Positions 52,779-61,287 of a stretch of DNA of 64,000 nt are shown in pieces (the stretch's first letter is position 1; each line of letters opens with the position of its first letter). A program made the position numbers and the translations under genes. Origin of the DNA: Clostridium_B lapidicellarium (lineage in GTDB: Bacteria; Bacillota; Clostridia; Clostridiales; Clostridiaceae). The stretch covers positions 1-64,000 of the forward strand of contig NZ_JBGFFE010000014.1 in the NCBI RefSeq assembly GCF_041224415.1, read 5' to 3'. The notes below the pieces were generated by a model. The model saw only the letters and a list, made by a program, of their open reading frames with translations. It was not told the origin of the DNA and made no database searches.

Positions 52779-53802
52779 ATTCATCTGTTTTTACACCCAG
52801 CAGGTTCAATATGAAAATGAACAGGGGGATACCTATGAGAAGTCCCCATATGCCCATGAGGTGCTGGGAAACTATAAGTACTATAAAAGTGAAAAATATA
52901 GGCAGCTGCACTTTGGAAGACATTAACTTGGGGTTTAAAATATAGCTCTCAATGGCGTGGACTATTGCAATCATAATCAACACGTATATTACTTTAGTAA
53001 TACCACCTATGCTGAAGGCAATAATACACAGTGGAATGAGAGATATGAGTACTCCGGCTATTGGTATCAAACTCAGCATAAATATCATGAAACCTATAGT
53101 GACCAGTTGGGGAAAGTTCAATATGTAAAGCATTATTACTGAGATAATGGTATTGATAAAAGCTATCAGAATCTGAGCTTGAATTACCTTGCCAAAAGTG
53201 TTTAGAAAATTTTCGCCAAAAAAGCACAGATATTCATATAATCCGGATACCTTACTGTATTTGAATTTTTGCACAAAGGAAATAATTTTATGCTTTTCCA
53301 GCATGAAAAATAGGCTGAGTATTATGGAAATGAATGTGTTGAGACTCCATTTTCCAATATTTGCAGCAAGTTGCAGGGACATGTTTACTCCCGATTTCAA
53401 ATAGCTTTTTATGTCGATTTCACTTAATATATTTATTATGTAGCTTTCAATCGTATTGGACTTAGGATTTGTTTTAGTATTTGATATACTGCTTGATATG
53501 TTGTTTATTATATATTTTGTCTGGCTTACGATCTGCGGAACTATTTTCACAATAATTATTCCTATGGATAAAAACAAGAGTATATAGAGGATTGAAGTAG
53601 TCAATTTTTCTTTTGCCGAAGTTACTTTATGGACTTTCCTAAGTAGAAGATTCTGTAAACTGTTCATTATGTAAGAAAATAAGAAAGTAAGCAAAAATAT
53701 GTCAAAAAAGGATCTAGACCAATAGAAAAAAATGATTAAAGCAATAAAAAAAAGTATTCTCTTTGTAGATTCTTTTGAAAAAAAATCTTTTATAGAACTC
53801 AT
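52777..53802 (-). CDS. AI-2E family transporter (PerM/YtvI-like)
   Basis: 341 residues with about eight membrane spans. The family signature lies in the C-terminal half: FMLSLIPIAGVLISLIPL, VLIMIAIVHAIESYILNPKLMSSKVQLP and HLMGIWGLLIGIPLFIFIL. Members export small molecules or act as Na+/H+ antiporters; the name does not prove autoinducer transport. It is monocistronic and divergent from the binding-protein gene at 54001. Confidence 0.88.
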   Translation of the reverse strand: MSSIKDFFSKESTKRILFFIALIIFFYWSRSFFDIFLLTFLFSYIMNSLQNLLLRKVHKVTSAKEKLTTSILYILLFLSIGIIIVKIVPQIVSQTKYIINNISSSISNTKTNPKSNTIESYIINILSEIDIKSYLKSGVNMSLQLAANIGKWSLNTFISIILSLFFMLEKHKIISFVQKFKYSKVSGLYEYLCFFGENFLNTFGKVIQAQILIAFINTIISVIMLYILNFPQLVTIGFMIFMLSLIPIAGVLISLIPLCIIAFSIGGITKVIYVLIMIAIVHAIESYILNPKLMSSKVQLPIFFTFIVLIVSQHLMGIWGLLIGIPLFIFILNLLGVKTDE

Positions 53803-53945
53803 ATTTTATCTCCTTGATATGTTTTATATAGTATTCTTAAAGCAAATATTGTATTGATAATAATTTTTTGATAGAATTTTGTCTATATAATATTATAATG
53901 GTTATCTTGTGAGAATTTCAAGTGATGGAAGGTAAAAATTTGTTC

Positions 53946-53974
53946 TTGCATATTTATAATATTTAATGTATAAT
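53946..53974 (+). promoter_or_regulatory. Promoter of the second orphan binding protein
   Basis: TTGCAT (53946-53951), a 17-base spacer, TATAAT (53969-53974). Almost the same as the element at 33491-33519, including ATATTTA just before the -10. Confidence 0.7.
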
Positions 53975-54000
53975 TATTAAAAATAATTGGAGGGAAAAAT

Positions 54001-54810
54001 ATGAAAAGAATAGGTATAATAATGCTGAGCGTAATTATGGCATTTACGCTTTTTACAGCTTGTGGATCTAGTACGTCCGGCAACAGCGGAGTGGATAATT
54101 CACTTCAAAGGGTTAAGGATTCCGGCAAGCTTTCTATAGGATTGGATGATTCCTATCCGCCTATGGAATTTAGAAATGACAAGAATGAATTGGAAGGGTT
54201 TGATATAGATCTGGGGAAAGAGCTTGCCAAAAAGCTGGGAGTGAAATATAATCCTGTGGTAACGGATTTTAATGGAATAGTTTTAGCATTGAAATCCGGG
54301 AAATTTGATGCCATATTGGCTACGCTCAGTATAACCGATGAGAGGAAAAAAAGCATAGATTTTGTAGGCCCGTATATAAATGGAGGACAGATAATTGTAG
54401 TTAAATCAGGAAACAAATCTATAAATACCAAAGAGGATCTGAAAAACAAGATAATTGGAGTTCAGCTTGGAAGTACTGGTGAACAGGCGGCTGGCAGCGT
54501 AAACGGCGTTAAGGAAATTAAAAAATATGATAAAATAACGGAAGCTTTTCACGAGGTCAATATAGGCAGAATTGACGCCCTGGTATGTGATTCCGAAGTT
54601 GGTGAATATTACGTGGCAAAGGGCAGGAAAGATTACACCATACTTAAAGACAAGCTTACTAAAGAACCTGTGGGAATAGGAGTGAATAAGAAAGACAAAA
54701 AATTGCACCAGGCTTTAAGTAAAGCAATGGATGAGCTTAAAAAGGACGGTACTCTATCTAAACTTTCTGTAAAGTGGTTTGGTCACGATATATACAAGGA
54801 TAATAATTGA
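54001..54810 (+). CDS. Amino-acid-binding lipoprotein (SBP_bac_3), orphan, upstream of the cysteine locus
   Basis: 269 residues. Lipobox LFTAC, Cys21. It is clearly paralogous to the protein at 33561 (shared GYPPMEF-like start, DFNGIVLALKSGKFDA, SITDERKK, YINGGQII, KKYDKITEAF, KKDGTLSKLSVKWFG). No permease or ATPase is adjacent. Its own terminator separates it from the activator gene that follows. Cysteine or cystine is a context-based ligand guess. GGAGGG precedes ATG 54001. Confidence 0.85.
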   Translation: MKRIGIIMLSVIMAFTLFTACGSSTSGNSGVDNSLQRVKDSGKLSIGLDDSYPPMEFRNDKNELEGFDIDLGKELAKKLGVKYNPVVTDFNGIVLALKSGKFDAILATLSITDERKKSIDFVGPYINGGQIIVVKSGNKSINTKEDLKNKIIGVQLGSTGEQAAGSVNGVKEIKKYDKITEAFHEVNIGRIDALVCDSEVGEYYVAKGRKDYTILKDKLTKEPVGIGVNKKDKKLHQALSKAMDELKKDGTLSKLSVKWFGHDIYKDNN

Positions 54811-54816
54811 TCTGAA

Positions 54817-54855
54817 GAAGGGTAAAAGCTGTATGGATACTTTTATCCTTCTTTA
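54817..54855 (+). terminator. Terminator after the second binding protein
   Basis: GAAGGGTAAAAG and CTTTTATCCTTC pair over an 11-base loop, followed by TTTAAT. Confidence 0.82.
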
Positions 54856-54933
54856 ATATGTTATAAAATAGTAGTATGATAACCTTGATATTGGATAAAG
54901 GTAGTGAGTTCAAAAAGAGGAGGGAAACTTTCT

Positions 54934-56688
54934 GTGATAGAACAGATAAAAAATGATTTGCAGGATATAGCGGAAACCATCAAGGCAGTAGTTGACATCG
55001 ATATTACTATTATGAACAGAGAGCTTTTGAGGGTAGCAGGTACCGGAAAACTTAAAAAAAAAGTTGGATTGAATGCGCCTAGAAATTCCGTGTTTGAAAA
55101 ATGTCTGAAAAGTGGGAAATCATATTTTATTGAAAATCCAGGAAATTGCAGTGAATGTATAGTCTGTGAAACAAAGACCCAATGTGATGAAAAGGCAGAA
55201 GTGTGTTTCCCGATAATTATAGATGGCAGGGCAGAGGGCGTCATAGCTATGATAATATTTGATGAAAGTAAAAAGGATATGTTTTTAAAAAAAAGAGACA
55301 GCTATAAGAATTTTGACAGGAGGATGGGGGAACTTATTTCTTTTAGGATAAAAGAAAAAAAGATGCATCATAAATTAGAATGCAAGTCTACTGAACTTTT
55401 AACCATAATAGATTCTGTCAATGAGGGAATTATAACCATAGACAATCATAATAGAATATTGAGTTTAAACAGGTATATAAAGGAAAAATTTAAATTGAAA
55501 GAAACCTGCCTTGTAAATAAAGATGTAGATAGAATAATTCCCAAGAGAATAGTGGATAAATTTCAACCCAGCAATTATTATATAGAAGAGGAAACTGTAA
55601 CTTTGGATTTTAATAAATCAAGATTTAATTTTTTATTGTCTGTAAGACCTATAATTTCCAATGGGGAGATATATGGGGCGGTAATAACTTTTAAAGATTT
55701 TAATAAATTGCAGCAATCTGTATTTAAAATAGATGGTAAAAACTCCATGTTTAGATTTAAAGATATAATAGGAAGCAGCAGCATTTTTACCCAGGTTAAG
55801 GATCAGGTAAAACAGGTGGCAAAAAAAGATATGCCCGTTTTGCTTCTGGGTGAAAGTGGTACGGGGAAAGAGCTGTTTGCCAGGGCCATACATTATGAGA
55901 GCTATAGAAAAAATGAAGTATTTATGCCTATAAACTGCGGTGCCATACCTGAAACGCTGATGGAAAGCGAGCTGTTTGGATATGAAAAAGGAGCTTTTAC
56001 TGGTGCCAGCAACAGCGGAAAGATGGGAAAGTTTGAAATAGCAAAAGACGGTACTATATTTTTGGATGAAATAGGGGATTTGCCTTTACACATGCAGGTA
56101 AAACTTTTGAGGGTGTTAGAGGAAAAAGAGATTATGCGTATAGGCGGTGTAAGTACGATAAAAGTAAACCCTAGGATAATAGCAGCTACGAATAAGGATC
56201 TGTATGATCTGGTGGAAAAAGGCCAGTTTAGAGAAGACCTGTTTTACAGGCTGAATGTGATTCCAATAAGAATTCCTGCTCTCAGGCAGAGAGGAAATGA
56301 TATACTGGAACTTTCACAGTATTTTTTGGATAGGTACAACAACATATATGATAAGAATATAAAAGGGTTTTCTCAAAAGGTAAAAGAAATGTTTTTGGAG
56401 TACTCCTGGCCTGGAAATGTCAGGGAACTTCAAAACCTTATAGAATACGCCATGAATTTTGAAAAAAAAGATTTGATAACTTCTGAGACCATAGGGAGAA
56501 GGACTGGTGAAGGCAGCAGCAATGTTTTGGAAGGTGATAGTCTTAAAGATATGGTGTTGAAGTATGAAAAAAGAATTATAAATAATTTTATAGAAAAATA
56601 TGGCTCGGATACCGATTCTAAAAAGCTTATAGCTAAGAAATTGAGAATAAGTCCGGCCACCTTGTACAGAAAAATGGATAAAAGCTGA
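54934..56688 (+). CDS. cdsR: Sigma-54-dependent activator of cysteine catabolism (CdsR-like)
   Basis: 584 residues. An N-terminal sensor domain has a cysteine set (Cys72, 75, 78, 84, 91 in NCSECIVCETKTQC and VC). A PAS domain follows (about 140-240), then the AAA+ domain with Walker A GESGTGKE, the sigma-54 contact loop GAFTGAS, Walker B GTIFLDEIGD and the Arg finger region, and a Fis-type helix-turn-helix (SKKLIAKKLRISPATLYRKM). Start GTG 54934 follows GAGGAGGG; GTG 54904 lies upstream of that site. The adjacent sigma-54 promoter and desulfidase gene match the CdsR-CdsB arrangement described in C. difficile. Confidence 0.88.
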   Translation: MIEQIKNDLQDIAETIKAVVDIDITIMNRELLRVAGTGKLKKKVGLNAPRNSVFEKCLKSGKSYFIENPGNCSECIVCETKTQCDEKAEVCFPIIIDGRAEGVIAMIIFDESKKDMFLKKRDSYKNFDRRMGELISFRIKEKKMHHKLECKSTELLTIIDSVNEGIITIDNHNRILSLNRYIKEKFKLKETCLVNKDVDRIIPKRIVDKFQPSNYYIEEETVTLDFNKSRFNFLLSVRPIISNGEIYGAVITFKDFNKLQQSVFKIDGKNSMFRFKDIIGSSSIFTQVKDQVKQVAKKDMPVLLLGESGTGKELFARAIHYESYRKNEVFMPINCGAIPETLMESELFGYEKGAFTGASNSGKMGKFEIAKDGTIFLDEIGDLPLHMQVKLLRVLEEKEIMRIGGVSTIKVNPRIIAATNKDLYDLVEKGQFREDLFYRLNVIPIRIPALRQRGNDILELSQYFLDRYNNIYDKNIKGFSQKVKEMFLEYSWPGNVRELQNLIEYAMNFEKKDLITSETIGRRTGEGSSNVLEGDSLKDMVLKYEKRIINNFIEKYGSDTDSKKLIAKKLRISPATLYRKMDKS

Positions 56689-56692
56689 TTTT

Positions 56693-56726
56693 TATCAAAA
56701 ATGAGAATTAGTTATCATTTTTGATA
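56693..56726 (+). promoter_or_regulatory. Candidate enhancer site for the sigma-54 activator
   Basis: A perfect 12-base inverted repeat, TATCAAAAATGA (56693-56704) and TCATTTTTGATA (56715-56726), separated by 10 bases. It lies about 130 bases upstream of the -24/-12 promoter, where activators bind. It has no T-run, so it is a poor terminator. Confidence 0.72.
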
Positions 56727-56836
56727 TATGAAGCAGATTTAAACTGCCAGGAGAGTGGAAGCATATATATAAAATAGCGTGCTTTCATTCTTTTATCATT
56801 ATTGAGAATTAATATTGGATAATTGGGCTTGAAGCA

Positions 56837-56854
56837 TTGGCATGAAAAGTGCTT
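56837..56854 (+). promoter_or_regulatory. Sigma-54 (-24/-12) promoter of the cysteine desulfidase gene
   Basis: TTGGCATGAAAAGTGCTT has GG (56839-56840) and GC (56851-56852) with exactly 10 bases between, and the flanking TTGGCA and TGCTT agree with consensus. It is 50 bases before the GTG start. Confidence 0.88.
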
Positions 56855-56903
56855 ACATATTAGTTTATACATGAATATTAATTATAAGAGGAGGTTTTTA
56901 TCT

Positions 56904-58175
56904 GTGAAAGATTATAAATTATTGGTAAGTATATTGAAGGATCAGGTAGTACCGGCTTTAGGATGTACAGAACCGGTAGCAGTAGCTTATGCTGTTGCCA
57001 AGGCAAGGGAAGTTCTGGAAGAAGATGTGGATGAACTGGATATATATGTCGATAAAAATATATTTAAAAATGGTAAAGAAGTGGGAATACCAGGTACAGA
57101 TAAAAAGGGGATCCTGACGGCAGCTGCCCTCTCTTTGGTTATAGGTAAGTCGGAATACAGACTGCAGGTATTGAAAGATGTTTCAGATGAAAGCCTGAAA
57201 AGTGCACTTGCCATAATAGATAAAAATATAATTAAATTAAAATTAAAAAAAGATGCAATGGGTCTGTATATAGAGGTAATTGCCAGGAATGGCAGTGGCT
57301 CTTCCAGAGTTATCATAAAAGATAGCCATTTGAATATAGTGCTGGTTGAAAAAAATGGAAGACAAATTTTTTCAAAGGACAGTAAAGGTGCAGGTGCTGA
57401 TAAACCATCTTTAAGGGATAAAATTAAAGAATTTACTATAAGGGATTTTAAAGATTTTGTGGACAATATTTCTTATGAGAAAATAAAATTCATTGAGGAT
57501 GGAATAAGTATGAATGAAAAAATGGGTGAAATAGGCCTCAAGTTGAATTTGGGAATAGGTATAGGACATCTGTTTAATGATAATTCGAATGTGGAGCAGT
57601 ATGCAAAAGCGATTACGTCTGCTGCTTCGGAAGCGAGAATGTCAGGTTATCCCCTGCCTGTAATGAGCAGTGCAGGAAGCGGAAATCACGGATTGGTGGC
57701 CATACTGCCCATAGCTGTAATTGGAGAGAAAATGAAAATTGAAAGAGAAAAAATAGTTAGAAGTGTTACGCTGAGCCACCTTGTAACCATATATATAAAA
57801 AGTTATACAGGGGCATTGTCTCCGGTCTGCGGGTGCGGGGTAGCAGCTGGTGTGGGAGCTAGTGCAGGACTTTCTTACTTAATGGGTGGAAATTTAACCC
57901 AGATAAAGGGAGCTATCAAGAATATGATTGCAGGTATAAGTGGAATGATATGTGACGGGGCGAAAGTTGGATGCTCGTATAAATTGTCTATATCCGTAAG
58001 TGCAGCTTTGGATGCTGCTAAAATGGCAAATAAAAATATTTTCATACCATCTGAGGATGGCATACTGGATGAATCAGCGGAAAAAACTATTCAAAATTTA
58101 GGACGGGTATCTGTTGAGGGAATGGCAAATACAGATGGAGTCATTTTGGATGTAATGATGGAAGGATGCAAATAA
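56904..58175 (+). CDS. cdsB: L-cysteine desulfidase (CyuA/CdsB, UPF0597 family)
   Basis: 423 residues. The serine dehydratase-alpha-like fold has cluster-type cysteines: Cys21 in PALGCTEPVA, SPVCGCGVAAG near 305 and MICDGAKVGCSYK near 345. It splits cysteine into pyruvate, ammonia and sulfide using an iron-sulfur cluster. I start at GTG 56904 after GAGGAGG (56888-56894); an in-frame start at 56823 would lie upstream of the sigma-54 promoter and cannot be on that transcript. Expression should follow cysteine through the adjacent activator. Confidence 0.92.
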   Translation: MKDYKLLVSILKDQVVPALGCTEPVAVAYAVAKAREVLEEDVDELDIYVDKNIFKNGKEVGIPGTDKKGILTAAALSLVIGKSEYRLQVLKDVSDESLKSALAIIDKNIIKLKLKKDAMGLYIEVIARNGSGSSRVIIKDSHLNIVLVEKNGRQIFSKDSKGAGADKPSLRDKIKEFTIRDFKDFVDNISYEKIKFIEDGISMNEKMGEIGLKLNLGIGIGHLFNDNSNVEQYAKAITSAASEARMSGYPLPVMSSAGSGNHGLVAILPIAVIGEKMKIEREKIVRSVTLSHLVTIYIKSYTGALSPVCGCGVAAGVGASAGLSYLMGGNLTQIKGAIKNMIAGISGMICDGAKVGCSYKLSISVSAALDAAKMANKNIFIPSEDGILDESAEKTIQNLGRVSVEGMANTDGVILDVMMEGCK

Positions 58176-58186
58176 TCAATGCTTTG

Positions 58187-58231
58187 AAAATTGGCTGCCG
58201 TACAAAACTCAATTGTACGGCAGCCAATTTT
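58187..58231 (+). terminator. Strong terminator after cdsB
   Basis: AAAATTGGCTGCCGTACA and TGTACGGCAGCCAATTTT form an 18-base perfect stem over a 9-base loop. Confidence 0.9.
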
Positions 58232-58368
58232 CTGTCTCAATATATAAATTAGCACAATTATTAAAAAATTCGATAAATTGTGTAAATTTATTTCACATTA
58301 GAATATTTTGTGGTAATATTAAATTAACGGATATATGAAAACCCCGTAAAAAAGGAGATGTAAACGTT

Positions 58369-58674
58369 ATGGATACAAACAATAAATGCCCGGAAAAAAT
58401 TATTTATGGATGGGATAATCTGTCTAAATTTTTAACTTTTGTTGGATGTATTTTCTGTTTACTTACTGCCTACAAAGCTTTTTTAGGACTGGTTATGATT
58501 TCATATGCTTTTTGGAGAAGCCGATCTAAAAATACAATGAGGAGGATTAGAGAAGAGAGGGCATTCCTAAAATTTTTGGATGATGTGTTTTGTGCAATCT
58601 ACAGTGCGAAAAATGGCAGAATATTTTTTGAAAGGAAATCGAAATTTAAAACCCAAAAAAAATATAGGAGATGA
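58369..58674 (+). CDS. Small membrane protein of unknown function
   Basis: 101 residues. One or two hydrophobic helices (about 18-50) sit between an N-terminal polar segment with NNKCPEKIIYGWDN and a basic C-terminus (FFERKSKFKTQKKYRR). No domain is recognised. A good AAAGGAG site precedes ATG 58369, and a hairpin terminator follows. Probably a real lineage-specific gene. Confidence 0.65.
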   Translation: MDTNNKCPEKIIYGWDNLSKFLTFVGCIFCLLTAYKAFLGLVMISYAFWRSRSKNTMRRIREERAFLKFLDDVFCAIYSAKNGRIFFERKSKFKTQKKYRR

Positions 58675-58730
58675 AATGCCGCATAACTATAATGTTATAA
58701 AATTTGTACTTTTGTAGCAATATATTAAAA

Positions 58731-58778
58731 GGAAGTATGTAATGGTGATTTTCAAATCACTGTACGTACTCCCTTTTT
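58731..58778 (+). terminator. Terminator after the 101-residue protein
   Basis: GGAAGTATGTA pairs with TGTACGTACTCCC through G-U pairs, capped by GTGATTT/AAATCAC, followed by TTTTT. Confidence 0.78.
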
Positions 58779-58786
58779 AAAAGTTG

Positions 58787-58840
58787 ATTATCAATAGTGA
58801 TATATATCACTATTGATAATTAGCTAAAACATGGTATAAT
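58787..58840 (+). promoter_or_regulatory. 34-base perfect palindrome overlapping the DegV-PadR promoter
   Basis: ATTATCAATAGTGATAT (58787-58803) is followed at once by its exact reverse complement (58804-58820). TTGATA (58813-58818) inside it serves as -35 for TATAAT (58835-58840) with a 16-base spacer. A regulator bound there would block the promoter. Confidence 0.75.
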
Positions 58841-58894
58841 TATTGTGTTGCAAAAATTTATTTGAAATTTTGTAAAAACTGGAGGGAATAAAAT

Positions 58895-59746
58895 TTGGAG
58901 AAAATTGCTTTGATAACGGATAGTACAAGTGACATACCTAAGGATATAGTAGATAAATACAATGTAAATGTGCTTCACTACAGGGTAATATATAAGGACA
59001 GGGAATTTATCGACGGTATAAATGTGGATTCAAAATATATTTATGATAATCTGGATAGGGAAATACCTACATCTTCACTACCGCCTATGGATGAGATGGA
59101 AACCCTATTTAGCAATTTGCAGAAAGAGGGATATACCCATGCCATAGCTATAACACTTTCAGGCGGACTGACTGGTATCTTCAACGGGATAAAGCTTGTC
59201 AGTGAAAATTATCCCGGTATTAAAACTTACATATATGATTCTAAGTCAATTTCGGCAGGAGAAACTATGCTGGTGGAGGAGTGTGCGAAACTTATAGAAA
59301 AAGGCGTATCTTTTGATGAAATAGTAAATAGGCTGCCCTCTCTGAGAAAAAGATTACATTTATATTTTGTAGTTGGAACATTGGAGTATTTGAAAAGGGG
59401 AGGAAGAATAGGAAAGATAGCCGGAAGTATTGCGGAGCTTTTAAACATAAAACCGATTGTAGCTGTAGACGTAAATGATGGGAAATACTATACTTATGAT
59501 AAGGTAAGAGGGAGAAAGAGATCTTTAAATAGATTGATTAAAATTGCAAATGATATTCTTAGGACTAAAAAGTGTAGAATGGCAGTGATGCATGGATGTG
59601 CCCTTGAGGACTCCAAAAAGATATTTGATGTGATTAAGAAAAATTCAAATGTAGTTTCTGCCACTTTTGGAGGTAATATAAGTCCTGTATCGGGGGTACA
59701 CAGCGGACCTGGTTTGGTGGGTTTAGTGTTATTTGAGGAAGAATAA
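58895..59746 (+). CDS. DegV-family fatty-acid-binding protein
   Basis: 283 residues, full length. The DegV pattern is clear: ITDSTSDIPKDIVDKY, EFIDG, PTSSLPPMDEM, ITLSGGLTGIFNG with the fatty-acid head-group Ser, YIYDSKSISAGE, LEYLKRGGRIGK, KPIVAVDVNDG and the GPGLVGLV end. DegV/FakB proteins present fatty acids to a kinase for phospholipid synthesis; no FakA lies in the window. Start TTG 58895 follows GGAGGG. A PadR regulator begins 5 bases after its stop. Confidence 0.92.
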   Translation: MEKIALITDSTSDIPKDIVDKYNVNVLHYRVIYKDREFIDGINVDSKYIYDNLDREIPTSSLPPMDEMETLFSNLQKEGYTHAIAITLSGGLTGIFNGIKLVSENYPGIKTYIYDSKSISAGETMLVEECAKLIEKGVSFDEIVNRLPSLRKRLHLYFVVGTLEYLKRGGRIGKIAGSIAELLNIKPIVAVDVNDGKYYTYDKVRGRKRSLNRLIKIANDILRTKKCRMAVMHGCALEDSKKIFDVIKKNSNVVSATFGGNISPVSGVHSGPGLVGLVLFEEE

Positions 59747-59751
59747 TTTGT

Positions 59752-60213
59752 ATGAGTAAATTTAATTTAGGAAATAGTACCAAAGAAGAGGAAAAACGCT
59801 TATATGAAGAGTACAAGAAAAGGCTTGCCGAGCTTAAGAAGATAAAAAGAGAAAAAGAAGCTGTAGGACAGGTATTTACAAAGGGTCTTTTGCAGATATA
59901 TGTGCTACATATTCTAAGTATAGAGCCTACTAATGGAAATGACATATCCCGTAAAATAGGAGAGAGAACCGGAGGAAGGTGGATACCCAGTACTGGCGGA
60001 ATATATCCACTGTTAAAGAAATTGGAAAAAAATAAATTAATTGAAGGTAAATGGGATAATTCCAAGAATAAAATGCAAAAAATATATACTTTAACAGATC
60101 TGGGTATATGTGAATTAAAAAATAAAAAGAAACTTTTAAAAAATAGAATAAAAGAAGCTCTGGAAGTATTTAATATTGTCTACGAAGATCTGTATGGTAC
60201 TTCAAAGGAATGA
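59752..60213 (+). CDS. PadR-family transcriptional regulator
   Basis: 153 residues. The winged helix spans about 45-115: FTKGLLQIYVLHILSIEPTNGNDISRKIGERTGGRWIPSTGGIYPLLKKLEKNKLIEGKW and IYTLTDLG. Preceding it is an unusual 40-residue charged, probably coiled-coil extension. It is cotranscribed with the DegV gene, and the palindrome over their promoter is a natural autoregulatory site. Ligand unknown; a fatty acid would fit the neighbour but is speculative. Confidence 0.86.
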   Translation: MSKFNLGNSTKEEEKRLYEEYKKRLAELKKIKREKEAVGQVFTKGLLQIYVLHILSIEPTNGNDISRKIGERTGGRWIPSTGGIYPLLKKLEKNKLIEGKWDNSKNKMQKIYTLTDLGICELKNKKKLLKNRIKEALEVFNIVYEDLYGTSKE

Positions 60214-60224
60214 AATGATCATTG

Positions 60225-60268
60225 GGTTCAGGTGGGATTTGACCGTATCTCCACCTGAACCGTCTTTT
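60225..60268. terminator. Terminator between the PadR gene and the TerC-family gene
   Basis: GGTTCAGGTGG and CCACCTGAACC form a perfect 11-base stem over a 15-base loop, then GTCTTTTAATTT. Convergent genes. Confidence 0.86.
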
Positions 60269-61052
60269 AATTTGCCTTAAAATGTTGTTCTTCAAACTCT
60301 CTCTTATTTTTCCCCCTGATATCCTTGCTGTTATTTGCCTTGAAATGCTGTTCTCTAAATTCTTTTAGGGAAAAATAAACAGGTCTGCTTGTTCTGTAGA
60401 CTCCATAGAGAAATACAATTGCAGCTGCACCAAAAGAAACCACATTTATTATCATGGGAGAAGTGAAATTATGCAGGAGTCTGTCTTCTAAAAGCATTTT
60501 AAAAGCTGTATGGGCCAGTATAGCGCCGCCTATGTATATTATTATAGGATGCTTATTCATGAGTTTTGCTACATATTGACTTCCAAAAAATATTATGGGA
60601 ATGTTTAACAGCAATCCGAAAATTATAAGAAATATGTGTCCTTCGGCGGCACCTGCAATTGCCAGTACATTGTCAAGACTCATAGTTGCATCGGCCACAA
60701 CTATATTTGCGATTGCTGCAAAATATTTATTTGATGGATTTATTTGCTTTTTCTTTATTTGCTTTGACTCGGGTTTTATAAAATTCCACGTGATTTTTAC
60801 AAGTAGAATTCCACCGATTAATTTTATGGGGAGCCATTCTATTAGCAGTATATAGGTGATAAGACATGCAAATACTATTCTCAGAAGAACCGCAGCGAAT
60901 ACTCCAATCATTGAAGCGGACTTTGCATGTTTTTTTGGCAGATCTTTAGTTGCCAGGGCAATAACTCCTATATTGTCACCGCTTAAAACTATGTCCAGCA
61001 AAGTTATTTGTAAAGCTCCCGATAAAAAGGCAGCTAAATTATTCATTCTCAA
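60267..61052 (-). CDS. TerC-family (YjbE-type) membrane protein
   Basis: 261 residues with about seven membrane spans. The acidic metal-pathway motifs are DIVLSGDNIGVIALAT near 19 and ATMSLDNVLAIAGAA near 121. Members export manganese or load it onto secreted enzymes. The C-terminus carries a duplicated unit: EFREQHFKAN (231-240) and EFEEQHFKAN (252-261), 21 residues apart, also visible in the DNA. No yybP-ykoY riboswitch is seen in the 235-base divergent gap. AAGGAG precedes ATG 61052. Confidence 0.88.
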   Translation of the reverse strand: MRMNNLAAFLSGALQITLLDIVLSGDNIGVIALATKDLPKKHAKSASMIGVFAAVLLRIVFACLITYILLIEWLPIKLIGGILLVKITWNFIKPESKQIKKKQINPSNKYFAAIANIVVADATMSLDNVLAIAGAAEGHIFLIIFGLLLNIPIIFFGSQYVAKLMNKHPIIIYIGGAILAHTAFKMLLEDRLLHNFTSPMIINVVSFGAAAIVFLYGVYRTSRPVYFSLKEFREQHFKANNSKDIRGKNKREFEEQHFKAN

Positions 61053-61287
61053 ATACTCCTTTTAATGATATAATTATAGTTATTATGTCTACAAAGTAAT
61101 ATATTCCATGAACATGCTAAATATTACCTCAATGTTGTTTGCTGACCCTATTGTAACATATGCATTGTATAATGTAAAGTATATTATATAATATGGTTTT
61201 AATATCTATATAATTTAGACTATAATATATTATTGTAAAAGTTGGAGTTAGTTTGGTAATCTGATGCAGAGAAGGTGAGTTAGGATA

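Noticed and set aside
56823..56903. Upstream in-frame extension of the cysteine desulfidase
   Set aside because: It overlaps and precedes the -24/-12 promoter and lacks a ribosome binding site, so it cannot be translated from that transcript.
61053..61287. Possible yybP-ykoY manganese riboswitch before the TerC-family gene
   Set aside because: I searched the minus strand for the conserved aptamer core and found none; the leader is short and AT-rich.
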